From the NCBI GenBank assembly GCA_030605085.1, contig JAUWBH010000027.1, positions 1-44,479 of the forward strand: a stretch of 44,479 bases of DNA, written 5' to 3'. The number at the start of each line of letters is the position of its first letter. Positions within the stretch are counted from its first letter, which is position 1. Source of the stretch: Promethearchaeota archaeon. GTDB lineage: Archaea; Asgardarchaeota; Lokiarchaeia; Sigynarchaeales; SOKP01. Of this stretch, positions 36,104 to 44,099 are shown in pieces. A program made the position numbers and the translations under genes. The notes beneath the pieces are model-generated. The model was not told the origin of the DNA. It was given only the letters and a program-made list of their open reading frames with translations, and ran no database searches.

Positions 36104-36883
36104 TTAATTATTGGCCTTCAGTTCATTTTCAACAATTTCCACAATTTTAGGTAATGTAACGCCAATTTTTTCGTGAATAACTACTTCTGTATGAGAATCC
36201 ATATCCGTTTCTTGTATGTTAATAATGCATATTTTTGCACCCACATCAAGCGCCTTATGTGGATAAAACGCAACTGGATATACTAATAACGAGCTTCCGA
36301 GTACAATCAATAAATCGCAATCAGCAATCATTTTATCCGCCGCCATAAGAGTTTCAGACTCTAAAGGCTCTCCAAAAAATATCGCGTTAGGTTTTAACAA
36401 TCCAAAACATATCCCACAAGAAGGTGAGTACCCTCCTTTTAATACCTGATTTATCATTTCCGTTATAGGGAATACTCGTCCGCATCTCAAACATTTAGCC
36501 TCGTTTACAGTGCCGTGTAGTTCTACAATATTAGTTGTGCGTGCTTTTTGATGAAGTCCATCAATATTTTGAGTAAGAACGCCAACTAGCTTTCCCAACT
36601 TTTGAAGTTTAGTTAGTGCTTTATGGCCCTTATTTGGTCTTGCTTTAAAAATTTTCATTCCCATTTCTAACATAAATTTTAAATTCTCTCCCGTGTTCGA
36701 TACATACGAGTGGATGGTTGCGAATTTCTCGGGATCAACTTTGGTCCATAAACCCGTTTCTGGGCTTCTAAAATCGGGAATACCTGACTCAGTAGACATT
36801 CCCGCCCCAGTCAATACAACAATGCTTTTAGATTCTAAAATGATTTGGGCAAATTTTTCAATTTTTTTTTGAAGAGAGTCCAT
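36104..36883 (-). CDS. Sir2-family NAD-dependent protein deacylase
   Basis: 259 residues with the full sirtuin signature: GAGMSTESGIPDFRS at 26-40, TQNIDGLH at 104-111, catalytic His123 in ELHG and a zinc site from Cys131, Cys134, Cys156 and Cys159. It removes acyl groups from lysines at the cost of NAD. In archaea, targets include chromatin proteins and acyl-CoA synthetases, which is notable given the synthetase pair nearby. It is divergent from the small GTPase gene. Confidence 0.92.
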   Translation of the reverse strand: MDSLQKKIEKFAQIILESKSIVVLTGAGMSTESGIPDFRSPETGLWTKVDPEKFATIHSYVSNTGENLKFMLEMGMKIFKARPNKGHKALTKLQKLGKLVGVLTQNIDGLHQKARTTNIVELHGTVNEAKCLRCGRVFPITEMINQVLKGGYSPSCGICFGLLKPNAIFFGEPLESETLMAADKMIADCDLLIVLGSSLLVYPVAFYPHKALDVGAKICIINIQETDMDSHTEVVIHEKIGVTLPKIVEIVENELKANN

Positions 36884-37007
36884 ATTTTAAATTACCATAA
36901 AAAATTTTAGTATACGAAAAGATTAATTAACATTATTTTTATTAATTGAGTATAATTAAATATTATAAATAAAATGTAGGCGTGATAATAGAATTAGTGG
37001 TGTATAA

Positions 37008-37553
37008 TTGTCCGAGACAAAGAATTTCATTTATAAAATATGTGTAGTCGGAGACGGAGGAGTAGGAAAAACTTCCATGGTTTTACGTTATTGTGAAGAT
37101 ACTTTTAAAGAAAATTATTTAATGACAATAGGCTCTAATTTTTCTACTAAATCTATGGAACTTCCAGATCATCCCAACCTGAATATAAAGCTGCAGATTT
37201 GGGACCTTGCTGGACAAAAGCACTTCAGTTTTGTCCGTCCACCCTTTTATCGGGGCGCTACAGCCATTATCTACGTTTTCGATTTAACCAGAAGAAGTTC
37301 TTTTTCAAATTTATCGAATTGGAAAGAGGAAGTGGAGAATGTGGTTAATCAAAAAACAACTATATTAGTTGGGAATAAGTTAGACTTAGCGAGTCAAGGT
37401 GATCGCGAAGTAGGAGAAACGGATGGAGGGGCTCTAATGAAAGAATTAAACGCAATTGCGTATTTTGAAACGAGTGCTAAAGAAGGAAATAACGTTGAGG
37501 ATGTTTTCATCAAAACTGTAATAGGAATTTTAAAAGCGTCCAACAAAATCTAA
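37008..37553 (+). CDS. Rab/Ras-like small GTPase
   Basis: 181 residues from a TTG start; a TAA directly upstream excludes a longer form. G1 is GDGGVGKT at 15-22, G2 Thr40, G3 WDLAGQ at 65-70 with the catalytic Gln70, G4 NKLD at 123-126 and G5 ETSAKEG near 153. G3 has Leu where Rabs have Thr. There is no C-terminal Cys for lipidation, so any membrane binding would need another means. Expanded Ras-like GTPases are a hallmark of Asgard archaea. It lies just ahead of psmA. Confidence 0.93.
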   Translation: MSETKNFIYKICVVGDGGVGKTSMVLRYCEDTFKENYLMTIGSNFSTKSMELPDHPNLNIKLQIWDLAGQKHFSFVRPPFYRGATAIIYVFDLTRRSSFSNLSNWKEEVENVVNQKTTILVGNKLDLASQGDREVGETDGGALMKELNAIAYFETSAKEGNNVEDVFIKTVIGILKASNKI

Positions 37554-37656
37554 TAATTAATTTAATATAAACATTAAATTAAAATTCAGTATAAAATTCT
37601 AATTATTAAGTTTCATAAAATCATATTCTAAAAAAAGATTTTTAGTTGATAATATC

Positions 37657-38379
37657 ATGTTTGGCGGAGGTCAGATAAAATACGACCGTGCTTTAACCAT
37701 TTTCAGTCCGGAGGGACGTCTGTACCAAGTTGAATACGCATTAGAAGCTGTAAGACGAGGTACAATAGCCGTAGCAATTAAATCTAAAGAAGATGTTTGT
37801 TTAGCCGCTCAAATTAAAGTAGCTTCGAAATTAATGGACCCCGACTCAATTGATAAAATATTTCAAGTAGACGACCACCTTGGTGTTGCAATCTCTGGCT
37901 TACACGCGGATGCGCGTACTTTAATTTCATATTCTCGAGTGCAAGCACAATCTTTTCGCTTGACGTACGACGAACCCGTAAGATTAAATATGTTGGTTAA
38001 ATCAATTGCTGATTTGATGCAAATTTACACTCAATACGGAGGAATTAGACCCTTTGGCTGCTCGTTATTTTTCATCGGTATTGATTCTTCAGGGTCTCAA
38101 ATTTTCACTACATCCCCTAGCGGAATATATCGATCGTACAAAGCTTATGCTCTTGGGAGTGGAGAAGCACAGGCTAGAGAATATATTCAAAGTAATTATA
38201 AGGACGAGATGAGTTTTGAGGAAATAATGAATTTAGCTTTAAACGCGATTAAAGAATCGGTTGACGAAGAAATAAATAAAACTAACGTTCGAATTGGATA
38301 CATAAGGTCATCTGAAGGTAATAAGTTTAAGATTTGTACAAAAGAAGAAGTGGAAAAATTCATAAATAATTTGAATTAA
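37657..38379 (+). CDS. psmA: 20S proteasome alpha subunit
   Basis: 240 residues. The N-terminal signature YDRALTIFSPEGRLYQVEYALEA with a following RRGTIAVA strand identifies the alpha ring subunit, which gates entry into the proteolytic chamber and docks ATPases. The size is typical. The beta subunit is not in the window. The ATG follows an AT-rich leader; a likely co-oriented gene starts 56 bases downstream. Confidence 0.95.
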   Translation: MFGGGQIKYDRALTIFSPEGRLYQVEYALEAVRRGTIAVAIKSKEDVCLAAQIKVASKLMDPDSIDKIFQVDDHLGVAISGLHADARTLISYSRVQAQSFRLTYDEPVRLNMLVKSIADLMQIYTQYGGIRPFGCSLFFIGIDSSGSQIFTTSPSGIYRSYKAYALGSGEAQAREYIQSNYKDEMSFEEIMNLALNAIKESVDEEINKTNVRIGYIRSSEGNKFKICTKEEVEKFINNLN

Positions 38380-38435
38380 AATCTCTTTTTTAATTTTTAA
38401 AACCTCTTTCTTAAAAGAAAACATCGGGATTTTTA

Positions 38436-38846
38436 ATGGGAAAAAAAAGGAAAATTCGGGAAGAGTTTGATGCCATCTTTCGTAGTGGCAACGAAAAGAA
38501 AATTAAAGAAATGTTGGATAAATTTCCTTGGTTACTTAGTGAAGTTTCAAGTGAAATGGATGAAATTATAGTAGAGCAAGGACAAGTTATTGCTGCTTTA
38601 GGTGTTATGGAGGATGATCTTGGTGGAGCAGTTCCAATTTACGAAATAGCGCAATGTCTTAAAGAAGATTTCAATATTAACAAGCCGGAAGAAATAATCA
38701 AACAAATATTAGATGAAGCGCTAAATTTGAATCTTGTAAAAATACAACCTGACGGATGGGCATTAACAAGTCAAGGAGAAAAAATGTGCGATATTTATCT
38801 TAATAAAACCGTTACTAAAAATCTGGACATTCATGGACACCCATGA
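38436..38846 (+). CDS. small helical protein with winged-helix-like C-terminal half
   Basis: 136 residues. The N-terminus is basic (MGKKRKIREEFDAIFRSG), then helices up to about residue 45. Residues about 60-125 fit a winged helix: PIYEIAQCLKEDFNI, PEEIIKQILDEALNLNLVKI, then a wing strand GWALTSQGEKMC. Probably a DNA-binding or protein-docking regulator. It follows psmA by 56 bases on the same strand and may share its transcript. Confidence 0.65.
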   Translation: MGKKRKIREEFDAIFRSGNEKKIKEMLDKFPWLLSEVSSEMDEIIVEQGQVIAALGVMEDDLGGAVPIYEIAQCLKEDFNINKPEEIIKQILDEALNLNLVKIQPDGWALTSQGEKMCDIYLNKTVTKNLDIHGHP

Positions 38847-38914
38847 AGTTCCTCATGAATTTTCTTGCTTTAAAACACTTGTTAAAAAAAAATGTTAAAA
38901 ATAATAAAAAAAAA

Positions 38915-39142
38915 TTAAATTATTAGTTTTTCTTGAATTTGGCTTTCTATTTGAGTTTCGTCGGTTCTAGAGCTAAGACTTTTTTTAACTGATTCTTCAA
39001 TTAGAAATTCGACCTTGACTAACTCCCTAATCGCTACACGTATACCTTCGCTTCTATTTGGGAATCTTCCCTCAATTACTAACAATTCTAACGCCTTAAT
39101 ATAGGCTTCAGGTAAATTTACAGATATTAACTTAATTATCAT
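38915..39142 (-). CDS. ribbon-helix-helix (CopG-like) regulator
   Basis: About 75 residues from the ATG at 39142; TTG at 39148 and GTG at 39145 are in-frame alternatives. The N-terminal strand IIKLISVNLPEAYIKALELL, then GRFPNRSEGIRVAIRELV, is the RHH fold with a strand for the major groove. The C-terminal tail is polar. It is divergent from the gene at 39366, and palindromic sites lie between them, suggesting autoregulation and control of that neighbour. Confidence 0.8.
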   Translation of the reverse strand: MIIKLISVNLPEAYIKALELLVIEGRFPNRSEGIRVAIRELVKVEFLIEESVKKSLSSRTDETQIESQIQEKLII

Positions 39143-39198
39143 CACCAACTTTATATTTTATAATAAATTCATTAACTTGTTTGATATTAATAATATAT

Positions 39199-39312
39199 AC
39201 CTAGGTGATATTTAAGCATTCAGAAGAAGCAGACCCCCAGAAATCCGACAAAAAAATCAGTAAACCATATATATATTATATGTTATATACTATATACCTA
39301 TAGGTAACATAT
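39199..39312. promoter_or_regulatory. palindromic operator cluster between divergent genes
   Basis: Two related palindromes occur: acctaggt at 39199-39206 and tacctataggta at 39295-39306. The second is nested in an inverted repeat, atatgtta at 39278-39285 and taacatat at 39305-39312. RHH proteins bind short inverted repeats as pairs of dimers, and the RHH gene starts 57 bases to the left. The assignment of operator to this regulator is inference. Confidence 0.55.
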
Positions 39313-39365
39313 GATATGTATAATAAACGAAAAAATACTACATAAATGTAAAAAAGTGATAAAAA

Positions 39366-39689
39366 ATGGTTGATATTCAAGCTCAATTAAAGGATCATTT
39401 AGAAAACGCCAAGGAATGGGAAAAAATGGAGATACCAGTACCAGGAGTTTTTGTAGTTAAAGTTCCGGCTACAAAAGCTCGACCCGCTTTATTATTCTTA
39501 GAAGTTAACCCATTGAAAGACGATGGAAAGCCTATGAAAAGGAAAGGGCTTTTTGTAGGCAGTAAGGAAATGCTTATAAAATTTAGCGAAGCGTTAAACG
39601 ATGACAAGGTTTATCAATTAATTGGAGAACTCGAATCAGTTAATCCAGAAGTAAAAGGATCGGGATCAGCAAAGAAGTTAGAAATGTAA
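39366..39689 (+). CDS. small conserved-looking protein of unknown function
   Basis: 107 residues with balanced composition and predicted alpha/beta structure: an N-terminal helix (DIQAQLKDHLENAKEWEKM), several strands (GVFVVKVPAT, ALLFLEVNPL, KGLFVGS) and a C-terminal helix. The polar tail is Gly/Ser-rich. The strand-rich middle could be an OB-like or single-stranded DNA binding fold, but I recognise no family. It is divergent from the RHH gene with operators between. Confidence 0.65.
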   Translation: MVDIQAQLKDHLENAKEWEKMEIPVPGVFVVKVPATKARPALLFLEVNPLKDDGKPMKRKGLFVGSKEMLIKFSEALNDDKVYQLIGELESVNPEVKGSGSAKKLEM

Positions 39690-39959
39690 TTTCACAATCG
39701 TATTATCTTTTTTTCTTAAATTATTTTTGACCTGCTCGAAATATAAAGAAAACTTTAGAATTTTAAAAATCATTGATTTTAAACATTTGAAAGTTACAAA
39801 TTTTCTTAAAAGAAAAATTGGACTTTACTAATTTGTTACTATCGTTAAAATTAAATTTAAAAATGACAAAAACATTTTAATTTAAATAATCTATTAAATA
39901 TACAATTCAACTAAATAGGGATTAAAAAATTTTCTTAAAGTAAAGGTAGGCGTAAGAAT

Positions 39960-40229
39960 TTGGCCGATAAAAAATGTACACAATGTGGAGGGAGTAATTT
40001 CAGGATTGTATTTGATGAATGGATGAAAAGGACTTTCAGATTCGTTGAAAATGGAACGCTTAATATGTGCGAAGGCTGTGGCGCGAAATTTCTAATATGT
40101 AAGGAATGTGGCGGTCTTTTTACGCGAGTACATCCCGCGCTTGAAAGCTTCGAGGTAAATTCCCAATGTCCTAGTTGCGGCTACGAGGATCCTGAAGTTA
40201 AAGCTTGGGATGGAGTATCTTCAAGATAG
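39960..40229 (+). CDS. zinc-ribbon protein with three CxxC-type pairs
   Basis: 89 residues from a TTG start (MADKKCTQCGG). Four Cys pairs, CTQC, CEGC, CKEC and CPSC, predict two zinc ribbons in an interleaved arrangement. Probably an RNA/DNA-binding or adaptor protein. A 270-base spacer with no clear feature precedes it, and T-tracts follow. TTG is the only start that keeps the first Cys pair near the N-terminus. Confidence 0.7.
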   Translation: MADKKCTQCGGSNFRIVFDEWMKRTFRFVENGTLNMCEGCGAKFLICKECGGLFTRVHPALESFEVNSQCPSCGYEDPEVKAWDGVSSR

Positions 40230-40234
40230 AATTC

Positions 40235-40250
40235 TTTTTTTCTTTTTTTT
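40235..40250 (+). terminator. T-rich terminator candidate
   Basis: Two T-runs separated by one C follow the zinc-ribbon stop, between two convergent genes. Confidence 0.4.
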
Positions 40251-40297
40251 AATCCTTAATTTAAAAGATAATAATAAAAAAAATAATAACTCAAACA

Positions 40298-40771
40298 CTA
40301 TTGATGTCTTTCATAATCTCTATAATATCTTTCAAAATATTTCATTAAACGCACGATTCTTTTTCCCTCATTGTTCATACGATACTCAATTGGACTACCA
40401 TCGCTTCCAGTAATAAGTTCACCATATTTTACTAAAACATTCTTCCTAATTCTAAAGAAACTATTTACAGCAGTTCTGCCTCTTTGTCTATTCACAAGAT
40501 CATTAGGAGTAACTACACCATTTTTTTCCGAAATTTCATAAAGTGCGAAAATGAAATTTACGAAATCTCTTGTTACATAAACATTTAGTTCTAGGGGATC
40601 TCCAATTAATTCATTAATACGAACAAGGTTTTGTTTATGTTTACTTAAAGTATTACGATAATCTTTAAGTGCTAATTTAGATATGTCTTGATCTTCGTAA
40701 ACATTATTTATATCAGTATGAATAACTCTATGGCAATTAGAACATAAATAACCACCTTGTTGTCTCTCCAA
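40298..40771 (-). CDS. 3' part of tandem-HNH protein: second half of HNH 2 and a C-terminal domain
   Basis: 157 residues if started at TTG 40771, but homology in this frame begins further upstream at about 40820 (ASDIVKDHSCSEAVREL), directly after an A8 run. Residues 8-18 (YLCSNCHRVIH) are the second half of an HNH zinc-finger nuclease whose first half (CPVC...FEFNHTH) ends the frame at 40807-41817. The C-terminal 100 residues look like a winged helix (VTPNDLVNRQRGRTAVNSFFR, then GSPIEYRMNNEGKRIVRL). One missing base in the A-run separates the two. It is best read as part of one interrupted gene of about 505 codons. Confidence 0.75.
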   Translation of the reverse strand: MERQQGGYLCSNCHRVIHTDINNVYEDQDISKLALKDYRNTLSKHKQNLVRINELIGDPLELNVYVTRDFVNFIFALYEISEKNGVVTPNDLVNRQRGRTAVNSFFRIRKNVLVKYGELITGSDGSPIEYRMNNEGKRIVRLMKYFERYYRDYERHQ

Positions 40772-40806
40772 TTCTCTAACAGCTTCAGAACAAGAATGAT
40801 CTTTTA

Positions 40807-41817
40807 CTATATCTGACGCCTTTTTTTTACTTTCTTGTATCTTTCCCTCTCTTTTTGAGATAATTTGCTCAATTCATGTGTATGGTTAAATTCAAATACG
40901 GGTAGATGGTTCCTTGTATTAAATTCTCCACAAACAGGACAAACTCCTCCATAAATAAAATCTAAAATATATCTCTTTTTTAGGAAATATATAATTTCGG
41001 ATTTCACTCTTTTCCCTCTTTGATTTATGTAGAATTTATCTGTTTCCAACCCTCTCTTTGATGGTACGAGCAAATGTTGGGGAATATTATTTACACAAAT
41101 CCAAGCAAGTGCATGAATAATCTCGGGAGGAAGGTGAAAAACATCTTTATAAGGAAACTCTTTAGGTATATTTTCCCAATTAACAAGTTTTTTAAAATAA
41201 TTAAAACGAGATCTCTCTGCCATTATATGGTGACATGCACATTTTAATACCACTTTTTCTTCCCTCATTTCTTTAATTAAATCTAGTAGAAAATATGGAT
41301 TGCCTCGATCTTTTGTAAACAAAGAATGAAAATAAGCTGAATTATATTCTGCTGCCTTTGTTTCTTCGTCTAGATGATGAAATTCTTTCGATCTTAATCT
41401 AGGAAAAGATGTATTTACAATAAAACCTTCATTTAGACACTCTGGACATTTGGCAATCCCTTCTTCTTTGTCAAAATATTCTCCACTATAGATATATTTC
41501 ATTATATAGAGCTTTATCCTGCTCCCAATCACTTTTGTATATATATCTTTCGTTCTAACCTTTCCAGATCCATAACGATTAGGGATTAAATATTTCGTTT
41601 TATCTAAAGAATTAAAAATGCCTCTAATCGTGCCACGAAGGCTGTCTTCTTTTAAAAATAAGTCAATACCAATATTCATAAAAAATTTAACAAAATTTAA
41701 AACAAAAAAATCAGCACCGATTATATTATGAGTTTTTATTGATATTATCAACAATTTTATTATGTTGACTAGGTCGGAAAAATACTTATTAAAAAAGTCT
41801 GGATAATGGGTTACCAT
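40807..41817 (-). CDS. 5' part of tandem-HNH protein: complete HNH 1 and first half of HNH 2
   Basis: 336 residues, third gene of a minus-strand operon, starting four bases after the preceding stop. The first 110 residues are helical. HNH-like unit 1 has CPEC at Cys124 and Cys127, EFHHLDEETK with His147 and His148, and CACHH at 193-197. Unit 2 begins with CPVC at Cys293 and Cys296 and FEFNHTH at His312 and His314, but the frame ends in an out-of-frame tail KKRRQI after an A8 tract. Its remaining half continues in the next frame. An HNH nuclease usually nicks or cuts DNA in mobile elements or defence; two in one chain is unusual. Confidence 0.78.
   Translation of the reverse strand: MVTHYPDFFNKYFSDLVNIIKLLIISIKTHNIIGADFFVLNFVKFFMNIGIDLFLKEDSLRGTIRGIFNSLDKTKYLIPNRYGSGKVRTKDIYTKVIGSRIKLYIMKYIYSGEYFDKEEGIAKCPECLNEGFIVNTSFPRLRSKEFHHLDEETKAAEYNSAYFHSLFTKDRGNPYFLLDLIKEMREEKVVLKCACHHIMAERSRFNYFKKLVNWENIPKEFPYKDVFHLPPEIIHALAWICVNNIPQHLLVPSKRGLETDKFYINQRGKRVKSEIIYFLKKRYILDFIYGGVCPVCGEFNTRNHLPVFEFNHTHELSKLSQKERERYKKVKKRRQI
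40821..40828 (-). other. A8 homopolymer frameshift site
   Basis: The minus strand reads gta then seven further A and gg. One extra A would join KKVKK to KASDIVKDH and restore a continuous HNH domain. It may be a sequencing or assembly error, a mutation, or a slippery site used for programmed frameshifting. Confidence 0.7.
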
Positions 41818-41820
41818 ATT

Positions 41821-43434
41821 CTAATAAATCTTAATTTCTCTCTCTGTCAATTCTGCAAGTAGGTTATGCTCTTCTAATGTCTGTGCATTTGTATTAATAA
41901 TGATTTCTTTTAAAGAAAAAACCAGCTCAGATGTATCAAACTTATTTAGACGCGAAACAAGTTCAGATATATCATTTTCCGTACCTATTAATCTTTCAAA
42001 AAGATAAAGTAGTATAATGTTTCTAGATCTTCCCAATCGGGCAGCTGTAAGATCAAATTCTATTTTCTGCGCTAAGTCTTTATACCAAGAATTGTATAGC
42101 TTAGATACCTCATTTTGAGATGCTCCAATCATCTTTGACATTTTCATTCCACTAACTTTAGGCATATTTTCGTTTGAGACTAAAACGGCGTAAACTATTG
42201 CTCCCGCATTTGTTAATGGATTTTCGTCTTTATGTATAGTTATATCGTTTTTTATGGCTCTTGAAATATGTTGGTCTAGTATATCCTCAGCTTTTTCTAA
42301 TATAAGTTCTTTTTGATTATTTGTGGCTTCAAGTAATGGAATTAACCTTCTCATTTCTTTCATTACTCTCTTTCTAAAGTTAGAAGTATTGAGTGGAAAA
42401 GATGTATGTGTATTTTTTGTCAATTTTTGTTCATTCCCGGAATTTATTGTTTTTATTGTAGAAATATTTACATCTTCCTTATTATTGACCACTTTTTTTT
42501 CTGGAATTTCCGTTTGAAATTCATTCTGCATTGCATTATCAAAATCGACTCCTAATGCTCTTTCAGTATCCTTAGATTCTTCCAATAATGATTTCGCATC
42601 TTCTCTTTTTAATTCTCTACACAACCCTGCTTTTAAAAATTCGTGATAGGCTGAAAAAAGCTCAAATGGAGAAACTCCTTTCGTTACTACTGCGGGGGAT
42701 TTACCCAATAGCAAAGAACAAGTTCCCACGTGGAGAATCTTGTCGTATTTTTCTTTAAGTAAAGGGAGAGTTTCTTCTTTTTTAAGCGATTCACTTTTAT
42801 ATTTACCACTTACTACATGAATTTTTTTTAAATGACCTCTTAACCATGTCTTGAGAAGCTTTCTCACCTCATCTGAAAGTGGGCGTAATTCTCTCGGATC
42901 ATGAAACACCTCGGATTTTTCACGGAGCCCTTGCAAGAAAGTGGCATATTCCCTTGCAATCATTTCAAGCCCCGAACGCAACATATGATAGCGAATTTTT
43001 GAGTGTTTCTCATTTTGGAGTGATTTTCTCTGCTTCCTACTCAGTAATTTCATGTAGCCTCTTGATAAGCCATCCATGTAATTAGAAACAATTTGGGCTC
43101 CTCTTCCTATAGGATTACAATACATCCATCCGTTGACGAAAGCCTTTAGATTTTTGGGGGCATGCGTTTTAATCAAGCTTGTCAAATCTTCAGGAGGAAG
43201 ACTTGACATATCAAATAAGCATGCATTTATCGCGTTGAGGAAATTCTCGACAAATTCGTCTACGAAAACCAAGGGAAGCTTATGTTTTGAACATTTCGGA
43301 TATTTTCGAAATCCGAGGATACCGAATTTTAAAGGTTTGATCTTCTCGAGATGCGTGCATCCAAAATGCGGACAAATCGCAATTCGAGCTTCTTTCACCA
43401 TTTTTCTGCTTACTTGACCTTCTTTCTTTATCAT
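41821..43434 (-). CDS. zinc-finger and cyclin-like (TFIIB-fold) protein of the HNH operon
   Basis: 537 residues. A short N-terminal zinc finger is formed by Cys21, Cys26 and His28 with Cys48 and His51, within CPHFGCTHLEKIKPLKFG and KYPKCSKHKLPLVFVDEF. A helical central region runs to about 300, then a polar linker rich in Asn/Ser/Thr. Residues about 358-458 resemble a cyclin/TFIIB repeat (RLIPLLEATN, TNAGAIVYAVLVS, KVSGMKMSKMIGASQNEVSKLYNSWYKDL), with a DNA-contact helix after SGMKMSKMIG. It overlaps the 222-aa gene by 4 bp and is followed by the HNH gene at once. It is likely the DNA-recognition partner of the nuclease; the family is not recognised. Confidence 0.75.
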   Translation of the reverse strand: MIKKEGQVSRKMVKEARIAICPHFGCTHLEKIKPLKFGILGFRKYPKCSKHKLPLVFVDEFVENFLNAINACLFDMSSLPPEDLTSLIKTHAPKNLKAFVNGWMYCNPIGRGAQIVSNYMDGLSRGYMKLLSRKQRKSLQNEKHSKIRYHMLRSGLEMIAREYATFLQGLREKSEVFHDPRELRPLSDEVRKLLKTWLRGHLKKIHVVSGKYKSESLKKEETLPLLKEKYDKILHVGTCSLLLGKSPAVVTKGVSPFELFSAYHEFLKAGLCRELKREDAKSLLEESKDTERALGVDFDNAMQNEFQTEIPEKKVVNNKEDVNISTIKTINSGNEQKLTKNTHTSFPLNTSNFRKRVMKEMRRLIPLLEATNNQKELILEKAEDILDQHISRAIKNDITIHKDENPLTNAGAIVYAVLVSNENMPKVSGMKMSKMIGASQNEVSKLYNSWYKDLAQKIEFDLTAARLGRSRNIILLYLFERLIGTENDISELVSRLNKFDTSELVFSLKEIIINTNAQTLEEHNLLAELTEREIKIY

Positions 43435-44099
43435 TCTAAGAGTCTCACCTGCCTCTTATTTTTCTCTGATTCAACTTGCTCTTCCCCGTTTAATTGAAGT
43501 AATCCCGATAGTTCTTTCTCCAATTGTAGGTAATTCCGTTTCAATTCTTCGTAAAAACATGAAAATGGCCAATAAAGTGCACTTTCAGCGCTACACAAAA
43601 TACTTGCTATTTTAATCGTCATCTGAAATAATTGGAGATGATGATGAATTTCTAACTCCGAATGAGAGTGAAGTATTTTCCAAATTTCACCACCGAGTTG
43701 TTTAATATCTTTCAAGATGTTTATTTCAAAATCATTTGGTTGAGCTTTTATTCTTTCCATTAGAATCAGGATCTTTTCTGTCAGTGTTCTCCCCTCTACT
43801 CCAATTATTTTCAGTAGCGTTGCATATCGGGAAGATAACGAAAAGAGTTCGCCTTCCCACTTCATTATCGAATCTTTTTTGAGGGTATTGTCACACTCCC
43901 GAGTTCTTGAAAATCTAAGGCGAATAATTGTGCTTTTATAATTAAGAAAAGTGCGTAATTGCCTTGAAAGCTCGCTTATTCGCTCAGAACCTTCCATCGA
44001 ATACCATTCAAGAAATTCGGAGTCCTCTTCGTGTTCTAAATGGGAAGGACCGTCAAAAATATCATGAAGATCAACGAAATTATTATTAAATTCTATCAT
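43431..44099 (-). CDS. helical protein, first gene of the HNH operon
   Basis: 222 residues, almost wholly alpha-helical, with an acidic N-terminus (DLHDIFDGPSHLEHEEDSEF) and a coiled-coil-like C-terminus (NYLQLEKELSGLLQL). No Cys-based metal site or enzyme motif. The stop overlaps the start of the next gene (ATGA), so the three products are probably made together. The ATG at 44099 is the only good start. Function unknown. Confidence 0.68.
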   Translation of the reverse strand: MIEFNNNFVDLHDIFDGPSHLEHEEDSEFLEWYSMEGSERISELSRQLRTFLNYKSTIIRLRFSRTRECDNTLKKDSIMKWEGELFSLSSRYATLLKIIGVEGRTLTEKILILMERIKAQPNDFEINILKDIKQLGGEIWKILHSHSELEIHHHLQLFQMTIKIASILCSAESALYWPFSCFYEELKRNYLQLEKELSGLLQLNGEEQVESEKNKRQVRLLE

